A DNA stretch of 39,763 nt from Candidatus Odoribacter faecigallinarum. Its GTDB lineage: Bacteria > Bacteroidota > Bacteroidia > Bacteroidales > Marinifilaceae. This document shows, piece by piece, positions 27,293 through 37,375 of this stretch. The stretch is from contig DXFT01000001.1 in the NCBI GenBank assembly GCA_019114285.1, positions 1 to 39,763 of the forward strand. Direction: 5' to 3'. Within the stretch, counting starts at the first letter, position 1. Each line of letters opens with the position of its first letter. The notes under the pieces were generated by a model. It made no database searches. It had not been told where the DNA came from and worked only from the letters and a program-made list of their open reading frames with translations. Made by a program: the position numbers and the translations under genes.

Positions 27293-28528
27293 ATGAAAAC
27301 AAAAACAAATTCACGTCTTTACATACTCATCCTCATCGGACTGCTGTCAGCCTTCGGGCCATTCGTAACTGACTTCTACCTCCCGGCACTGCCCGCCTTG
27401 GGAGAATATTTCCAAACCACCGCATCACGCGTGCAAATGAGCTTAACTTTCAGCATGATAGGTTTAGCTGTCGGGCAATTGTTTATCGGACCTTTCAGCG
27501 ACCGCTACGGCAGGAAACGCCCCCTCCTCGCCTCTCTCCTGCTATTTATCCTCTCAACGGCAGCCTGCCTGCTCTCCCCAACCATCGGCTGGTTCCTGTT
27601 CTTCCGTCTGCTGCAAGGCATAGCCGGTGCGGGAGGAGTCGTCATCTCCAAAGCCATCGCCGCCGACCTCTATGAAGGCAAAGAACTGGCAAAGTTCTTC
27701 TCCATGCTCAGCGCGGTACAAGGCTTAGCCCCCATCTTCGCCCCGGTATTGGGCGGTGTCCTGCTGGGAGTGACCGACTGGCGCGGCATCTTTGCCATCC
27801 TGCTGGCAATAGGTATCGTCCTCTGCATTATGCTACTTCCTTTCCGCGAATCCATGAAAACATCCAACACAGGCATCAAGGGAATCAAAACCGCCATACT
27901 CAGCTACCTGCCCGTCCTGCACAACCGGCAATTCATGCAATATGTCCTCATCCAATCCTTTGCCATGGGAGTCATGTTCACTTACATTGCCGCCTCGCCC
28001 TTCATCTTCCAAAGCCATTACGGCATTTCCCCTCTGGGCTACAGCCTGTGCTTTGGCATAAACGCATTGGGCATCATGCTCGGCAGCTTCCTGATTATCA
28101 AATTCAGGGATACAGAACATGCACTCCGATCCGGAAGCCTGGGCTTCTTCCTGTTAAGCCTCCTCGTCGGCACGGCATTCATATTGGACTTCCCCATCAC
28201 CATCGTCGAAAGCACCCTGTTCCTGCTGCTCGTATGCCTCGGCATGATACTGCCCACCTCCACCACCCTTGCCCTCGAACTGGAAAGGAAAAACTCCGGA
28301 AACGCCTCTGCCGTTCTCGGCTTCCTCTGTTTCTTGTTTGGAGGAATCCTCTCCCCCCTCGCCGGCATGGGCAACATGCTTCACACAACCGCCATTATCA
28401 TTGGAATATGCAGCGCGTTCACCCTCTTCCTCGCTGCCAAAAGCAAACAGACTGCCCCAAGCGTCACACAGCAAACAATCACCGTCCTGCAAAAAAAGGA
28501 AAGGGGTCATGGCAAATTACCGCAATAA
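27293..28528 (+). CDS. Bcr/CflA-type MFS multidrug efflux transporter
   Basis: MKTKTNSRLYILILIGLLSAFGPFVTDFYLPALPALGEYFQTTASRVQMSLTFSMIGLAVGQLFIGPFSDRYGRKRPLLASLLLF. Start trimmed to M10. Confidence 0.92.
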   Translation: MKTKTNSRLYILILIGLLSAFGPFVTDFYLPALPALGEYFQTTASRVQMSLTFSMIGLAVGQLFIGPFSDRYGRKRPLLASLLLFILSTAACLLSPTIGWFLFFRLLQGIAGAGGVVISKAIAADLYEGKELAKFFSMLSAVQGLAPIFAPVLGGVLLGVTDWRGIFAILLAIGIVLCIMLLPFRESMKTSNTGIKGIKTAILSYLPVLHNRQFMQYVLIQSFAMGVMFTYIAASPFIFQSHYGISPLGYSLCFGINALGIMLGSFLIIKFRDTEHALRSGSLGFFLLSLLVGTAFILDFPITIVESTLFLLLVCLGMILPTSTTLALELERKNSGNASAVLGFLCFLFGGILSPLAGMGNMLHTTAIIIGICSAFTLFLAAKSKQTAPSVTQQTITVLQKKERGHGKLPQ

Positions 28529-28536
28529 CCCCTTCC
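28491..28536 (-). terminator. Intrinsic terminator for prfA-pyrF, overlapping the MFS gene 3' end
   Basis: Minus strand GGAAGGGGT-N20-ACCCCTTTCC followed by TTTTTTT; lies across the last codons of the convergent MFS CDS. Confidence 0.55.
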
Positions 28537-28560
28537 CGGACAATATCTCCCTATTCCACG

Positions 28561-29394
28561 TCAATCCACTATCCCCCGCCCGGCAAGCAGACGTTCCATA
28601 TCAGCCTGCAACTTCCGGGCTTCCTCGCCGGCACGACGGGCAAAATTCTCCGTCTTGTCTGCAAAGATAATCCCACGCGAAGAATTGACAATCAAACCGC
28701 AATGATTGTTCATCCCATACTTTGCCACCTCCTCCAGGCTACCCCCCTGGGCACCGACTCCGGGAACCAACAGGAAATGTTCCGGGACAATCTTCCGGAT
28801 GCCCTCCAGCATGTCCGCCTTCGTCGCCCCCACCACATACATCATATTACGGTCATTTCCCCACTCCTGAGATTTCCTCAGCACCCGCTCGTACAAGCGT
28901 TCCCCCTCCTGCTCAAAAAACTGGAAATCAAAAGCCCCTTTGTTCGAAGTCAATGCCAACAACACCACCCACTTGCCTTCATATTGCAAAAAAGGCGTCA
29001 CGGAATCCTCCCCCATATAAGGGGCAACCGTGATGGCGTCAAAATCCAGCGTCTCCAGGAATGCTTTGGCATACATCTGCGACGTATTGCCGATATCCCC
29101 GCGCTTGGCATCCGCAATCGTGAATATCTCCGGATAATTCTCCTTGATATAAGCCACAGTCTTCTCCAGGCTGCGCCACCCTTCCACGCCCCGGCACTCA
29201 TAAAAAGCGATATTCGGCTTATAAGCAATCGCAACCTCAGCCGTTGCATCGACAATCGCCTTGTTGAAGGCAAACACAGGATCCTCCTCCTCCAACAAAT
29301 GGGACGGGATTTTGGCAATATCCGAATCCAACCCCACGCAAAGGAAAGATTTCTTCTTCTTGATTTGTTCAAATAATTGGTCGTAAGTCATCAT
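28561..29394 (-). CDS. pyrF: Orotidine-5'-phosphate decarboxylase
   Basis: [55 protein letters not shown]. Confidence 0.95.
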   Translation of the reverse strand: MMTYDQLFEQIKKKKSFLCVGLDSDIAKIPSHLLEEEDPVFAFNKAIVDATAEVAIAYKPNIAFYECRGVEGWRSLEKTVAYIKENYPEIFTIADAKRGDIGNTSQMYAKAFLETLDFDAITVAPYMGEDSVTPFLQYEGKWVVLLALTSNKGAFDFQFFEQEGERLYERVLRKSQEWGNDRNMMYVVGATKADMLEGIRKIVPEHFLLVPGVGAQGGSLEEVAKYGMNNHCGLIVNSSRGIIFADKTENFARRAGEEARKLQADMERLLAGRGIVD

Positions 29395-29408
29395 CTCTTC
29401 ATCTATTT

Positions 29409-30515
29409 TTAAAGCCCGCTTGCTTTCAAGCGTTCCGTATTTTCTTCAATCTGCAATTTCTCGATAATCTCATCCAGTTCCCCGTCCAGCACCGCCTGCA
29501 AATTATACAGCGTCAGGTTAATCCGGTGGTCTGTCACCCGCCCCTGCGGATAATTGTACGTGCGGATTTTTGCCGAACGGTCACCCGTGCTCACCATCGT
29601 ACGCCGCCGGGAAGAAATGTCATCCAGATACTTCTGGTGCTCCTTGTCATAAATGAATGAACGGAGCCGCGCCAATGCCCGCTCCTTGTTCTTCGGCTGG
29701 TCACGGGTCTCGGTACATTCAATCAGAATCTCCTCCGCCACTCCCGTATTCGGATTCTTCCACATATACCGCAACCGCACACCCGACTCCACCTTATTCA
29801 CATTCTGTCCCCCCGCACCGCTTGACCGGAAAGTATCCCACTTGATTTCCCCCTCATTGATTTGCACGTCAAACTCTTCCGCCTCCGGCAACACAGCCAC
29901 CGTCGCCGCCGACGTATGCACCCGCCCCTGCGTCTCCGTCTCCGGCACCCGCTGCACACGATGCACCCCCGACTCATATTTCATGATGCCATAAACTCCC
30001 GTACCGGAAACACTGGCAATGATTTCCTTGTACCCGCCGGAAGCTCCTTCCGTGAAACTCGAAACTTCTATCCGCCATCCCTTTTTCTCACAAAATTTGG
30101 TGTACATGCGGAAAAGGTCCCCGGCAAAAAGACAGGCTTCATCCCCACCTGTTCCGCCCCGGATTTCCAGAATGGCATTCTTGCTGTCCTCCGGATCGGC
30201 AGGAATCAGCAACATCTTAATATCCTGCTCCATCTGCGGCAACTGTTCCTCCAGCTTCTCCGCCTCCTCCTCTGCCATCTCCCTCAGTTCCCGGTCATCC
30301 TCCGTTGCCAGGATTTCACGCGACTCCTCCAACGCCCGCAAAGCTGCCTTATATCTGTCGCCCGCCGCCGTAATCTCCTCCAAATCCTTATACTCCTTCG
30401 TCAGGCGCACATAACGTTTCATGTCCTGAATCACCTCCGGGTCTGTAATCAACTGCCCGATTTCCTTGAACCGGATATAAAAAGTTTCCAATTTCTCTAA
30501 TAATGAATTATCCAT
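29409..30515 (-). CDS. prfA: Peptide chain release factor 1
   Basis: [20 protein letters not shown] (GGQ motif); [38 protein letters not shown]. Start trimmed to M30. Confidence 0.97.
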   Translation of the reverse strand: MDNSLLEKLETFYIRFKEIGQLITDPEVIQDMKRYVRLTKEYKDLEEITAAGDRYKAALRALEESREILATEDDRELREMAEEEAEKLEEQLPQMEQDIKMLLIPADPEDSKNAILEIRGGTGGDEACLFAGDLFRMYTKFCEKKGWRIEVSSFTEGASGGYKEIIASVSGTGVYGIMKYESGVHRVQRVPETETQGRVHTSAATVAVLPEAEEFDVQINEGEIKWDTFRSSGAGGQNVNKVESGVRLRYMWKNPNTGVAEEILIECTETRDQPKNKERALARLRSFIYDKEHQKYLDDISSRRRTMVSTGDRSAKIRTYNYPQGRVTDHRINLTLYNLQAVLDGELDEIIEKLQIEENTERLKASGL

Positions 30516-30732
30516 CTGCTCTCGTCTAATATTCCGCCACAAAAATAATGAAAAATCCCTATATAATTTTTCCCCAACACTCCTCAAGGCAAAATAAAGC
30601 ACAGAATTTCCCCACCCGCCCTCACTTCAAAAACCTTTTGACTACAGACGCAAAAACAAAAACCACCCACCCCCCGGTCCCTACGCGGAACAGCAGGCAA
30701 AAAACATCTTCGTTAGCCGCTCATCTCCAATT

Positions 30733-30809
30733 GTTTTCTCGGTCTGTTCCCGTTCTGTTCCCGTATCAACTCCGGTTCACCTCCGGTTTATCTCCGGTCT
30801 TCCTTTGGT
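30733..30809. repeat. 11-bp-period degenerate tandem array upstream of prfA
   Basis: Seven consecutive 11-mers (+): GTTTTCTCGGT CTGTTCCCGTT CTGTTCCCGTA TCAACTCCGGT TCACCTCCGGT TTATCTCCGGT CTTCCTTTGGT (minus-strand consensus near ACCGGAGNTGA). Confidence 0.85.
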
Positions 30810-30956
30810 TGGGACTGGTGGAGGAAAGGGGGTGTTTGGGCAGAGCAACTGAAGTGTTGCTTGATTTGACCCCGACATCCTTTTTACGACACCCTATCTA
30901 AATAACAGACACATGCCCACAATACACCCGTACTCCTCTGGCAAAAATTGAAAGGA

Positions 30957-31760
30957 TTACACCCCCTGCAATCCAAGCATGGCAAACCAGAACTTTTTCA
31001 TTTTCCGCTTATACCACCCGTGACATCCAAAGGGCAAGCGCCTGCCATTCCATTCATAGCAAAGGGCAGGGTATTTGTCAAAACTGAACTCCAAGGCTTC
31101 CCGATAATCGGGATAAGAAAAATGCATGCCTTGGCGGTTGACCTCGACGGCAAAAAAGACATCCTCATTGAAGATATGGTTACCGGGATGCGCCAGGTAA
31201 TGCTCTACCACCGGTTTCAACCGGGTGACTGCCTCCAGATGACTCTCCACCTTGCGCAAAGAGAAGCCCCCATTGCCTACCTTGAAATTGGACTGCTGGG
31301 AGTTGGGACGGTGGAAAACCTCGCAATACTTCCGTTTCAGCCAGGAAGTAAATACAAAGAGGGGAAACTTATACAAAGGACGCACCAACCAGGGAGCGCC
31401 AACATAATCATAGCCCTTGCCGCACCAGAGTTGCAATTCATCCCTGAACACATAAGCGTCCAACTGGTAAATCAGGACATAGCGCACATCCGCGAACCGG
31501 CTGTAAAACTCCGCAGACATCATCAGGCGGTTATAACCGCTGATACCCTTGAAATACCCATCGTCAAAGTCTTCCGTCTCCAAGCGGGGGAACTCCTTCA
31601 GCAGGGGAGACAAGTCCAAGCCACGAGGCTTCACCGCCACCAATGGATAATCCTGCAGGACATGGTATGCCTGCTGCAGCGACATCCGCTCCAAACGGTT
31701 AAGCGTTGTTTTGTATATCGGAATAAGAACCTTTACCCCTGTCGTTGTTTTCTGTTCCAT
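30957..31760 (-). CDS. DUF5672 family protein (glycosyltransferase-associated)
   Basis: KVLIPIYKTTLNRLERMSLQQAYHVLQDYPLVAVKP; VRYVLIYQLDAYVFRDELQLWCGKGYDYVGAPWLV; VGNGGFSLRKVESHL; NEDVFFAVEVNRQGMHF. Confidence 0.8.
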   Translation of the reverse strand: MEQKTTTGVKVLIPIYKTTLNRLERMSLQQAYHVLQDYPLVAVKPRGLDLSPLLKEFPRLETEDFDDGYFKGISGYNRLMMSAEFYSRFADVRYVLIYQLDAYVFRDELQLWCGKGYDYVGAPWLVRPLYKFPLFVFTSWLKRKYCEVFHRPNSQQSNFKVGNGGFSLRKVESHLEAVTRLKPVVEHYLAHPGNHIFNEDVFFAVEVNRQGMHFSYPDYREALEFSFDKYPALCYEWNGRRLPFGCHGWYKRKMKKFWFAMLGLQGV

Positions 31761-31837
31761 GATGCTTGATGTTTTTATTTATGTGCAGCAAATGTAACAT
31801 TTTCCGGAAAGATACTGCCAATTACGAGGGAATTTTC

Positions 31838-31845
31838 TACTTTTG
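31838..31845 (+). promoter_or_regulatory. -7 box for folA
   Basis: TACTTTTG 26 nt upstream of the folA start. Confidence 0.5.
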
Positions 31846-31871
31846 CCACAAATAAAATACAATCTTTCAAC

Positions 31872-32357
31872 ATGACACTATCCATCATTGTAGCAGCAGC
31901 GGAAAATAACGTCATCGGACATAACAATGCATTAATCTGGAGGCTATCGGCAGATTTGAAGCATTTCAAAGCCCTCACGACAGGGCATGCCGTGATTATG
32001 GGGCGGAAAACATACGAATCCATTGGCAAGGCATTGCCCAACCGGCGCAACATTGTCATTTCCTCCAACCCTGCCTACGTGGCTGAGGGCTGTGAAGTCG
32101 TGGGAAGCGTGGAAGCCGCCCTCGCTCTGGTGGAAGAAGAAACAGAAGCATTCATTATCGGCGGAGGAAGCATCTATGCTGAACTCTGGAACAGGGCAGA
32201 CCGGCTCTACCTGACCCGTGTGCATGCCAACCCGGAAGGTGAAACGGTCATTCCGGCTGTCCAAGACAAGGAATGGAAGGAAACCAGGCGGGAAGCCCAC
32301 ACCGCTGATGAAAAGAACGAATATGCCTATACCTTTATCGACTACTGCCGCTCATGA
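31872..32357 (+). CDS. folA: Dihydrofolate reductase
   Basis: MTLSIIVAAAENNVIGHNNALIWRLSADLKHFKALTTGHAVIMGRKTYESIGKALPNRRNIVIS; FIIGGGSIYAELW. Confidence 0.97.
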   Translation: MTLSIIVAAAENNVIGHNNALIWRLSADLKHFKALTTGHAVIMGRKTYESIGKALPNRRNIVISSNPAYVAEGCEVVGSVEAALALVEEETEAFIIGGGSIYAELWNRADRLYLTRVHANPEGETVIPAVQDKEWKETRREAHTADEKNEYAYTFIDYCRS

Positions 32358-33109
32358 AAATAGAGATAACCATCCATCCGGAATATCGGCAGTTGCACGA
32401 TGAAATATTCCACCTTCCCCAACATTTCGATCAAGAAGGCAAAGTCGTTTACCAAGGGCGCAACCTCATCAAAGCCTTGCGCATAGGAGGCACGCTCAGA
32501 AATGTCAAATCCTTTAAAATTCCTCATTGGCTCAATCGCTTTGTTTACGCCTATTTCCGTCCGTCCAAGGCAAAACGGTCATTTACTTACGCCAACCTGC
32601 TCCTTGCAAAGGGCATCGGCACCCCCTGCCCCATAGCCTACCTGGTTGAACGAAGTTTCTGGGGCATCCGGCGGAGTTACTATGTCAGTGAACAGGTCGC
32701 TTTCGACTATGAATTCCGCGACTTACGCGTACAGAACCCTCCAGACTTGGAAGCCATTTTGCGTGCCTTCACCCGCTTTACCTGGCAGTTCCATCAGGCA
32801 GGCATCTACTTCATAGACCACTCCCCGGGGAATACCCTTATCCAACGGGAGGAAGAAGGCTACCGATTCTATCTGGTCGATTTAAACCGCATGAAGTTCA
32901 AACACATTACGCCCTACAAGGGATTAAAAAATTTCTACCGGCTAAATGCCACCGATGAGATGATAGCCGTCATTGCCGATGAATACGCCCGGCTCACCCA
33001 TTCCGATGCAACTCGGATGACGAGCCTGTTAAAAAAATGGACTCACCGGCACGATCGGCAAGTGCAAAAACAAATTGAAAAAAGGAATGCCAAAAAAGCA
33101 TTCCCTTGA
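32354..33109 (+). CDS. Lipopolysaccharide (Kdo/InaA-type) kinase family protein
   Basis: KALRIGGTLRNVKSFKIPHWLNRFVYAYFRPSKAKRSFTYANLLLAKGIGTPCPIAYL; FHQAGIYFIDHSPGNTLI; FYLVDLNRMKF. Overlaps folA by ATGA. Confidence 0.8.
   Translation: MKIEITIHPEYRQLHDEIFHLPQHFDQEGKVVYQGRNLIKALRIGGTLRNVKSFKIPHWLNRFVYAYFRPSKAKRSFTYANLLLAKGIGTPCPIAYLVERSFWGIRRSYYVSEQVAFDYEFRDLRVQNPPDLEAILRAFTRFTWQFHQAGIYFIDHSPGNTLIQREEEGYRFYLVDLNRMKFKHITPYKGLKNFYRLNATDEMIAVIADEYARLTHSDATRMTSLLKKWTHRHDRQVQKQIEKRNAKKAFP
33078..33104 (-). terminator. Intrinsic terminator for the WecA-like gene, inside the kinase 3' coding end
   Basis: Minus strand GGAATGC-ttttttg-GCATTCC followed by TTTTTTC; located in the last codons of the convergent kinase CDS. 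Confidence 0.75.
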
Positions 33110-33117
33110 ATCTTGAT

Positions 33118-34203
33118 TTAACCTGCTGCCTGTTTCGCCAATTTGCGTTTGGCTATGCGGTCTATAATAAAAAACAGCACGGCAAACAGAACTATATCCA
33201 CAAGTATAATCAGTTCGTTCGAACTATTTCGCCCCCAATAGCCTATCAGAATAAACACCAAATTCATAGCCAAGATGGTGAAAGTGGCTTTCCGATGTAC
33301 GCCATTATAAATGGTCAGTAATTTATGGTGCAAATGGCGCTTGTCCGGAGCAAAAGGGGATTTGCCTTGCATCCAACGTGAAGCAAAAAGACGAAGCGTA
33401 TCCAATACCGGAATTGCCAAGACACTGAACACGACTGCCGGTGCCGCCGGCAAATCAAAACCCGCTATGTGGTTTATGCTTTCCCTACACACCTTGATCG
33501 CCATCACCCCCAAAAGATAGCCCACCATCAATGCACCGGAATCCCCCATGAACATCTTGGAACGCTTGCCAAAAAGATTAATCACAAAAAAAGGAATAAT
33601 CGATGCCACCAATGTGATGCACAACAAGGCATATTCCATATCGCCAATGTGGTAAAACCACCAGCCAAAGAAAAAGGTATCCATCAAAACCACTCCGGAA
33701 GACAAGCCATCTATCCCGTCTATCAAATTAATTGCATTTACCAAACCAACCAACGCAATAAAGGTCAAGGGAATACCCACCCACGGTGAAATGTAGTCAA
33801 ATCCCAGGAAACCATGCAAATTATCAAAATAAAAATCCCCTCCAACCATCAACACAATCACTCCCAACATCTCACCTTTCAATTTTTTACGGGGAGAAAT
33901 CTGCAAAAAGTCATCATAAATCCCGACAAAGAAAATCAAAATAGCCCCCAGCAGCACGTATTGCAATTCTGCCACCTCCTTGAAACAGGCAAAAAGGACA
34001 AAAGAGACCAGAAAGGCGACAAAAACAATAACCCCTCCGATATTCGGCACCGCCCCCGTATGGGAAGAACGCTTATTCGGCTTATCGACAAAGTTTTTCA
34101 AGATAGCCATCCGGAAAACAGGCACCCTCAAATTCCAGCCGATAATCAGAGCCAACAGGAATGAGAGCAGCAATCTCCAATAATCTGACAATACACTTAA
34201 CAT
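33118..34203 (-). CDS. MraY/WecA-family undecaprenyl-phosphate glycosyl-1-phosphate transferase
   Basis: DKPNKRSSHTGAVPNIGGVIVF; VGIYDDF; NLIDGIDGLSSG; MFMGDSGALMVGYLLGVMAIK; LHHKLL; multi-TM. Confidence 0.92.
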   Translation of the reverse strand: MLSVLSDYWRLLLSFLLALIIGWNLRVPVFRMAILKNFVDKPNKRSSHTGAVPNIGGVIVFVAFLVSFVLFACFKEVAELQYVLLGAILIFFVGIYDDFLQISPRKKLKGEMLGVIVLMVGGDFYFDNLHGFLGFDYISPWVGIPLTFIALVGLVNAINLIDGIDGLSSGVVLMDTFFFGWWFYHIGDMEYALLCITLVASIIPFFVINLFGKRSKMFMGDSGALMVGYLLGVMAIKVCRESINHIAGFDLPAAPAVVFSVLAIPVLDTLRLFASRWMQGKSPFAPDKRHLHHKLLTIYNGVHRKATFTILAMNLVFILIGYWGRNSSNELIILVDIVLFAVLFFIIDRIAKRKLAKQAAG

Positions 34204-34337
34204 AATCTAATGTTTATATCATTACGCATACATTCACTACAAATACAAATATTTCATCTTATTTTTACAACCAAAGGTCCGGCAAGAATCACACTATGCC
34301 TTAATACCTGTCTGGAACTCTTGGATTCCAAACGGAG

Positions 34338-34368
34338 CAAAGATAAGATATTATTCGCTTGGTACAAA
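34338..34368 (-). promoter_or_regulatory. Promoter of the WecA-like gene
   Basis: Minus strand TTTG-N19-TATCTTTG, exact match to the -33/-7 consensus; implies a roughly 130-nt leader. Confidence 0.7.
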
Positions 34369-34515
34369 AATTTTCAAATACATTTTACACAGCCCAATCA
34401 AAGAAAAAGAGCAGAGTAACAGGATGTATTCTGAATATCAAATTCCTATCCCGGATTATGTAAAACAGGCAAAAAGTATGATAAAATATTTCGCAAACAA
34501 AGTGCAAACACGTAC

Positions 34516-35310
34516 TTACACGGAAATCGCCCCTTTGATGTGGGGATGGGGGTCATAACCGGTCAGCTCAAAATCTTCATACCGGAAAGCAAAAATATCT
34601 TTTACGGCAGGGTTGATGTGCATCTGCGGCAGGGGACGCGGCTCACGGGTAAGCTGCAATTTTACCTGCTCAATATGGTTAAGATAAATGTGGGCATCCC
34701 CCAACGTATGGATAAACTCACCGGGCTGCAAACCACAAACCTGGGCAATCATCATGGTCAACAACGCATAGGAGGCAATATTGAAAGGCACGCCAAGAAA
34801 AGTGTCAGCACTCCGTTGGTAAAGCTGGCAGGAAAGTTTGCCATCCACGACATAAAATTGGAAAAGAGCATGGCAGGGAGCCAATGCCATATTTTCAATA
34901 TCACCCGCATTCCAAGCGCTTACAATCAGCCGCCGGGAATCAGGCGTATGCCGGATATCATGGACCACTTGGGCTATCTGGTCTAGGTGAGTGCCGTCCG
35001 GACGTGGCCAGGAACGCCATTGATAACCATAAATATGCCCCAAATCTCCATTCGCATCCGCCCACTCATTCCATATCCTCACCCCATGTTCCTGCAAATA
35101 TTTCACATTGGTATCGCCCTGAAGGAACCACAACAATTCATAGATAATTGACTTCAAATGCAATTTTTTCGTAGTAAGCAAGGGAAAGCCTGCTTGCAGG
35201 TCAAAGCGCATCTGATGTCCGAAAACACTGAGGGTTCCCGTACCCGTACGGTCGGTTTTCTTCGCTCCTTCTTTCAGGATTCTATCCAACAAATCCAAAT
35301 ACTGTCTCAT
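34516..35310 (-). CDS. thyA: Thymidylate synthase
   Basis: [81 protein letters not shown]. Start trimmed to M12. Confidence 0.97.
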   Translation of the reverse strand: MRQYLDLLDRILKEGAKKTDRTGTGTLSVFGHQMRFDLQAGFPLLTTKKLHLKSIIYELLWFLQGDTNVKYLQEHGVRIWNEWADANGDLGHIYGYQWRSWPRPDGTHLDQIAQVVHDIRHTPDSRRLIVSAWNAGDIENMALAPCHALFQFYVVDGKLSCQLYQRSADTFLGVPFNIASYALLTMMIAQVCGLQPGEFIHTLGDAHIYLNHIEQVKLQLTREPRPLPQMHINPAVKDIFAFRYEDFELTGYDPHPHIKGAISV

Positions 35311-35340
35311 GCGTTCACCATAAAAATTGAAATGCGAGGA

Positions 35341-35348
35341 CAAAGATA
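35341..35348 (-). promoter_or_regulatory. -7 box for thyA
   Basis: Minus strand TATCTTTG 30 nt upstream of the thyA start. Confidence 0.45.
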
Positions 35349-35351
35349 CAA

Positions 35352-35993
35352 TTATTTCTTTCTAATCAACATCAAACCGTGGCGGACAGGCAATAAAATA
35401 TTTTCAACCCGTCCGTCTTCCTGGACTAAATCGTTAAATGCCAAAATGCCCCGCGTCTGGGGGTCATGCAACTGCGTACCATCCGCCACCTTCCCATCCC
35501 AAAGGACATCATCCGCCACAATAAGCCCTCCTGGACGCACCTTGTCAAATACCAGGCGGTAATAATCCGGATATTGCCGCTTGTCCGCATCGATAAATAC
35601 CAAATCAAAAACTTCGTCAATCTCCGGTATCACTTGGCAGGCATCCCCCACATGAAACATGATACGCCCTTCCATACCACTCCTCTGAATATAATCACGG
35701 ACGAAATCCTCCAGTTCATCATTAATGTCAATCGTATGCAACACTCCACCTTCTTCCATGCCCGATGCCATGGCAAGGGCAGAATAACCGGTATAAGTAC
35801 CTATTTCAAGCACCCGACGTGCCCTTGCCAAACGGCATAGCATCTTCAACAATTGTCCCTGCATGTTGCCGGACAACATCCGCGGACGCAACATGCGGCA
35901 ATGAGTCTCACGAGCCAATTGCCTTAATATTTCCGGCTCAGCCTCCGTATGGCGTTCCATATATTCTTCCAAACCAAAAGAATCTATTTCCAT
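35352..35993 (-). CDS. O-methyltransferase (class I SAM-dependent)
   Basis: [61 protein letters not shown]. Confidence 0.93.
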   Translation of the reverse strand: MEIDSFGLEEYMERHTEAEPEILRQLARETHCRMLRPRMLSGNMQGQLLKMLCRLARARRVLEIGTYTGYSALAMASGMEEGGVLHTIDINDELEDFVRDYIQRSGMEGRIMFHVGDACQVIPEIDEVFDLVFIDADKRQYPDYYRLVFDKVRPGGLIVADDVLWDGKVADGTQLHDPQTRGILAFNDLVQEDGRVENILLPVRHGLMLIRKK

Positions 35994-36004
35994 TTCCCTA
36001 TCTT

Positions 36005-37222
36005 TTATTCATAAACCAGCATGGACTGCTTATCTTCGGCAAAAATTTCCTCTGCCACCTGTAAAAGCAAAGCGGAAGTGATACCCTGTACCTCTTCGCA
36101 AATGGCATTCTGCTCGTCCACTTTGCCATAGACCAAAAAACTTTTCCCGATAGACAGCATCATATTCTCATAATTCTCAGAAGAAAGAACCAATTGCCCA
36201 ATCATTTGCCGCTTGGCTTTCTGAAGCTGCTTTTCTCCTAAAGGCTTATCGCACAAATAGTGCATCTCCCGGCGGCAAAGGTTAAGACAACGGTCAAAAT
36301 CCTCAGGATCGCAACCGAAATAAACCGTAAAAACCCCCGTATCCGAATAAGGCGTATAAGCTGCCTCAATATTATAAGCAAGCCCATAACGTTCCCGGAT
36401 ATTAAGATTCAGACGCGAGTTCATCCCTGTTCCGCCCAAAAGATTCACCAAAAGCGACAAGGGAAGACGGTTGTCTTGCATATAATCATAAGCCACATTA
36501 CCTATGACACAATGACATTGGTACGTATCCCGCTTTTCTACCCTGGTTTCCGGAACATAAATATCCGGCTGCATACGGAGAAGCGGTTCCACTCCCATCG
36601 GGACATCCCCGAAATAACGCTCCACAAGCCGCACCAAAGACTCAAAAGGAATATCACCGATAGAACTGACAACCATCCGTTCCGGCGTATAATACCGTTT
36701 CACAAAACGGCAAATTTGTTCACGCGTCACCCGCCTGACCTCCTCTTCGCTTCCCAAAATATTGTGACCGATGGAATAGCCCCTGTAAATCAATTCCTCA
36801 AAGTCATCAAATATCAACTCACCGGGATTATCCCGATAGGAATTAATCTCATCAAGCACAACCTCCTTTTCTTTCCTGATTTCTTTTTCCGGGAAAACAG
36901 AATGAAAAACAATATCGGCAAAAAGTTCCAAAGCACGCCCGTAATCTTCCGGCAAAAAAGAAGCATAAATACAGGTATCTTCTTTCGTCGTATAAGCATT
37001 CAACTCCCCTCCCACATCTTCCATCCGACTCAAGACATGATAAGCCTTACGCCGCTCCGTCCCCTTGAAAATCACATGCTCGATAAAATGGGCTATACCT
37101 TGTTCCTCTACAGACTCATCCCTGCTCCCCACCCCGATAATCAAACCACACCACGCTGCCCGACCGGTAATGCGCTGGTGAATCACTTTCAAGCCATTCT
37201 TTAAAATACAAGTCTCATACAT
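36005..37222 (-). CDS. M16 family zinc metallopeptidase
   Basis: MYETCILKNGLKVIHQR; GIAHFIEHVIFKGTERR (HxxEH); LNAYTTKEDTCIYASFLPEDYGRALELFADI. Start trimmed to M16. Confidence 0.94.
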   Translation of the reverse strand: MYETCILKNGLKVIHQRITGRAAWCGLIIGVGSRDESVEEQGIAHFIEHVIFKGTERRKAYHVLSRMEDVGGELNAYTTKEDTCIYASFLPEDYGRALELFADIVFHSVFPEKEIRKEKEVVLDEINSYRDNPGELIFDDFEELIYRGYSIGHNILGSEEEVRRVTREQICRFVKRYYTPERMVVSSIGDIPFESLVRLVERYFGDVPMGVEPLLRMQPDIYVPETRVEKRDTYQCHCVIGNVAYDYMQDNRLPLSLLVNLLGGTGMNSRLNLNIRERYGLAYNIEAAYTPYSDTGVFTVYFGCDPEDFDRCLNLCRREMHYLCDKPLGEKQLQKAKRQMIGQLVLSSENYENMMLSIGKSFLVYGKVDEQNAICEEVQGITSALLLQVAEEIFAEDKQSMLVYE

Positions 37223-37375
37223 CGGCCTACTCTCCCAAGAAAAAACAGTATCTAAAAAATACCCCATTCCACGCCCCGATAAAAAATAAACCTACGGCAC
37301 CAATCCTATATCCCTTCTGGCACCGCAGGTCTATTTCTTACATCCAGGTCGTTCACAACAACTATTACCTGTGCG

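Noticed and set aside
28048-29376. 442-aa + strand ORF antisense to pyrF and overlapping the MFS gene
   Set aside because: Overlaps two convincing genes; the translation looks like out-of-frame sequence.
30733-30809. CRISPR array interpretation of the 11-bp repeats (also 15966-16058)
   Set aside because: Units are gap-free, degenerate and too short; no unique spacers and no cas genes nearby.
30516-30956. Hidden gene or non-coding RNA such as tmRNA/6S in the prfA upstream gap
   Set aside because: No recognisable conserved RNA core; the only clear structure is the 11-bp array.
34210-34419. 69-aa + strand ORF upstream of thyA/WecA region
   Set aside because: Lies antisense to the predicted promoter and leader of the WecA-like gene; no family resemblance.
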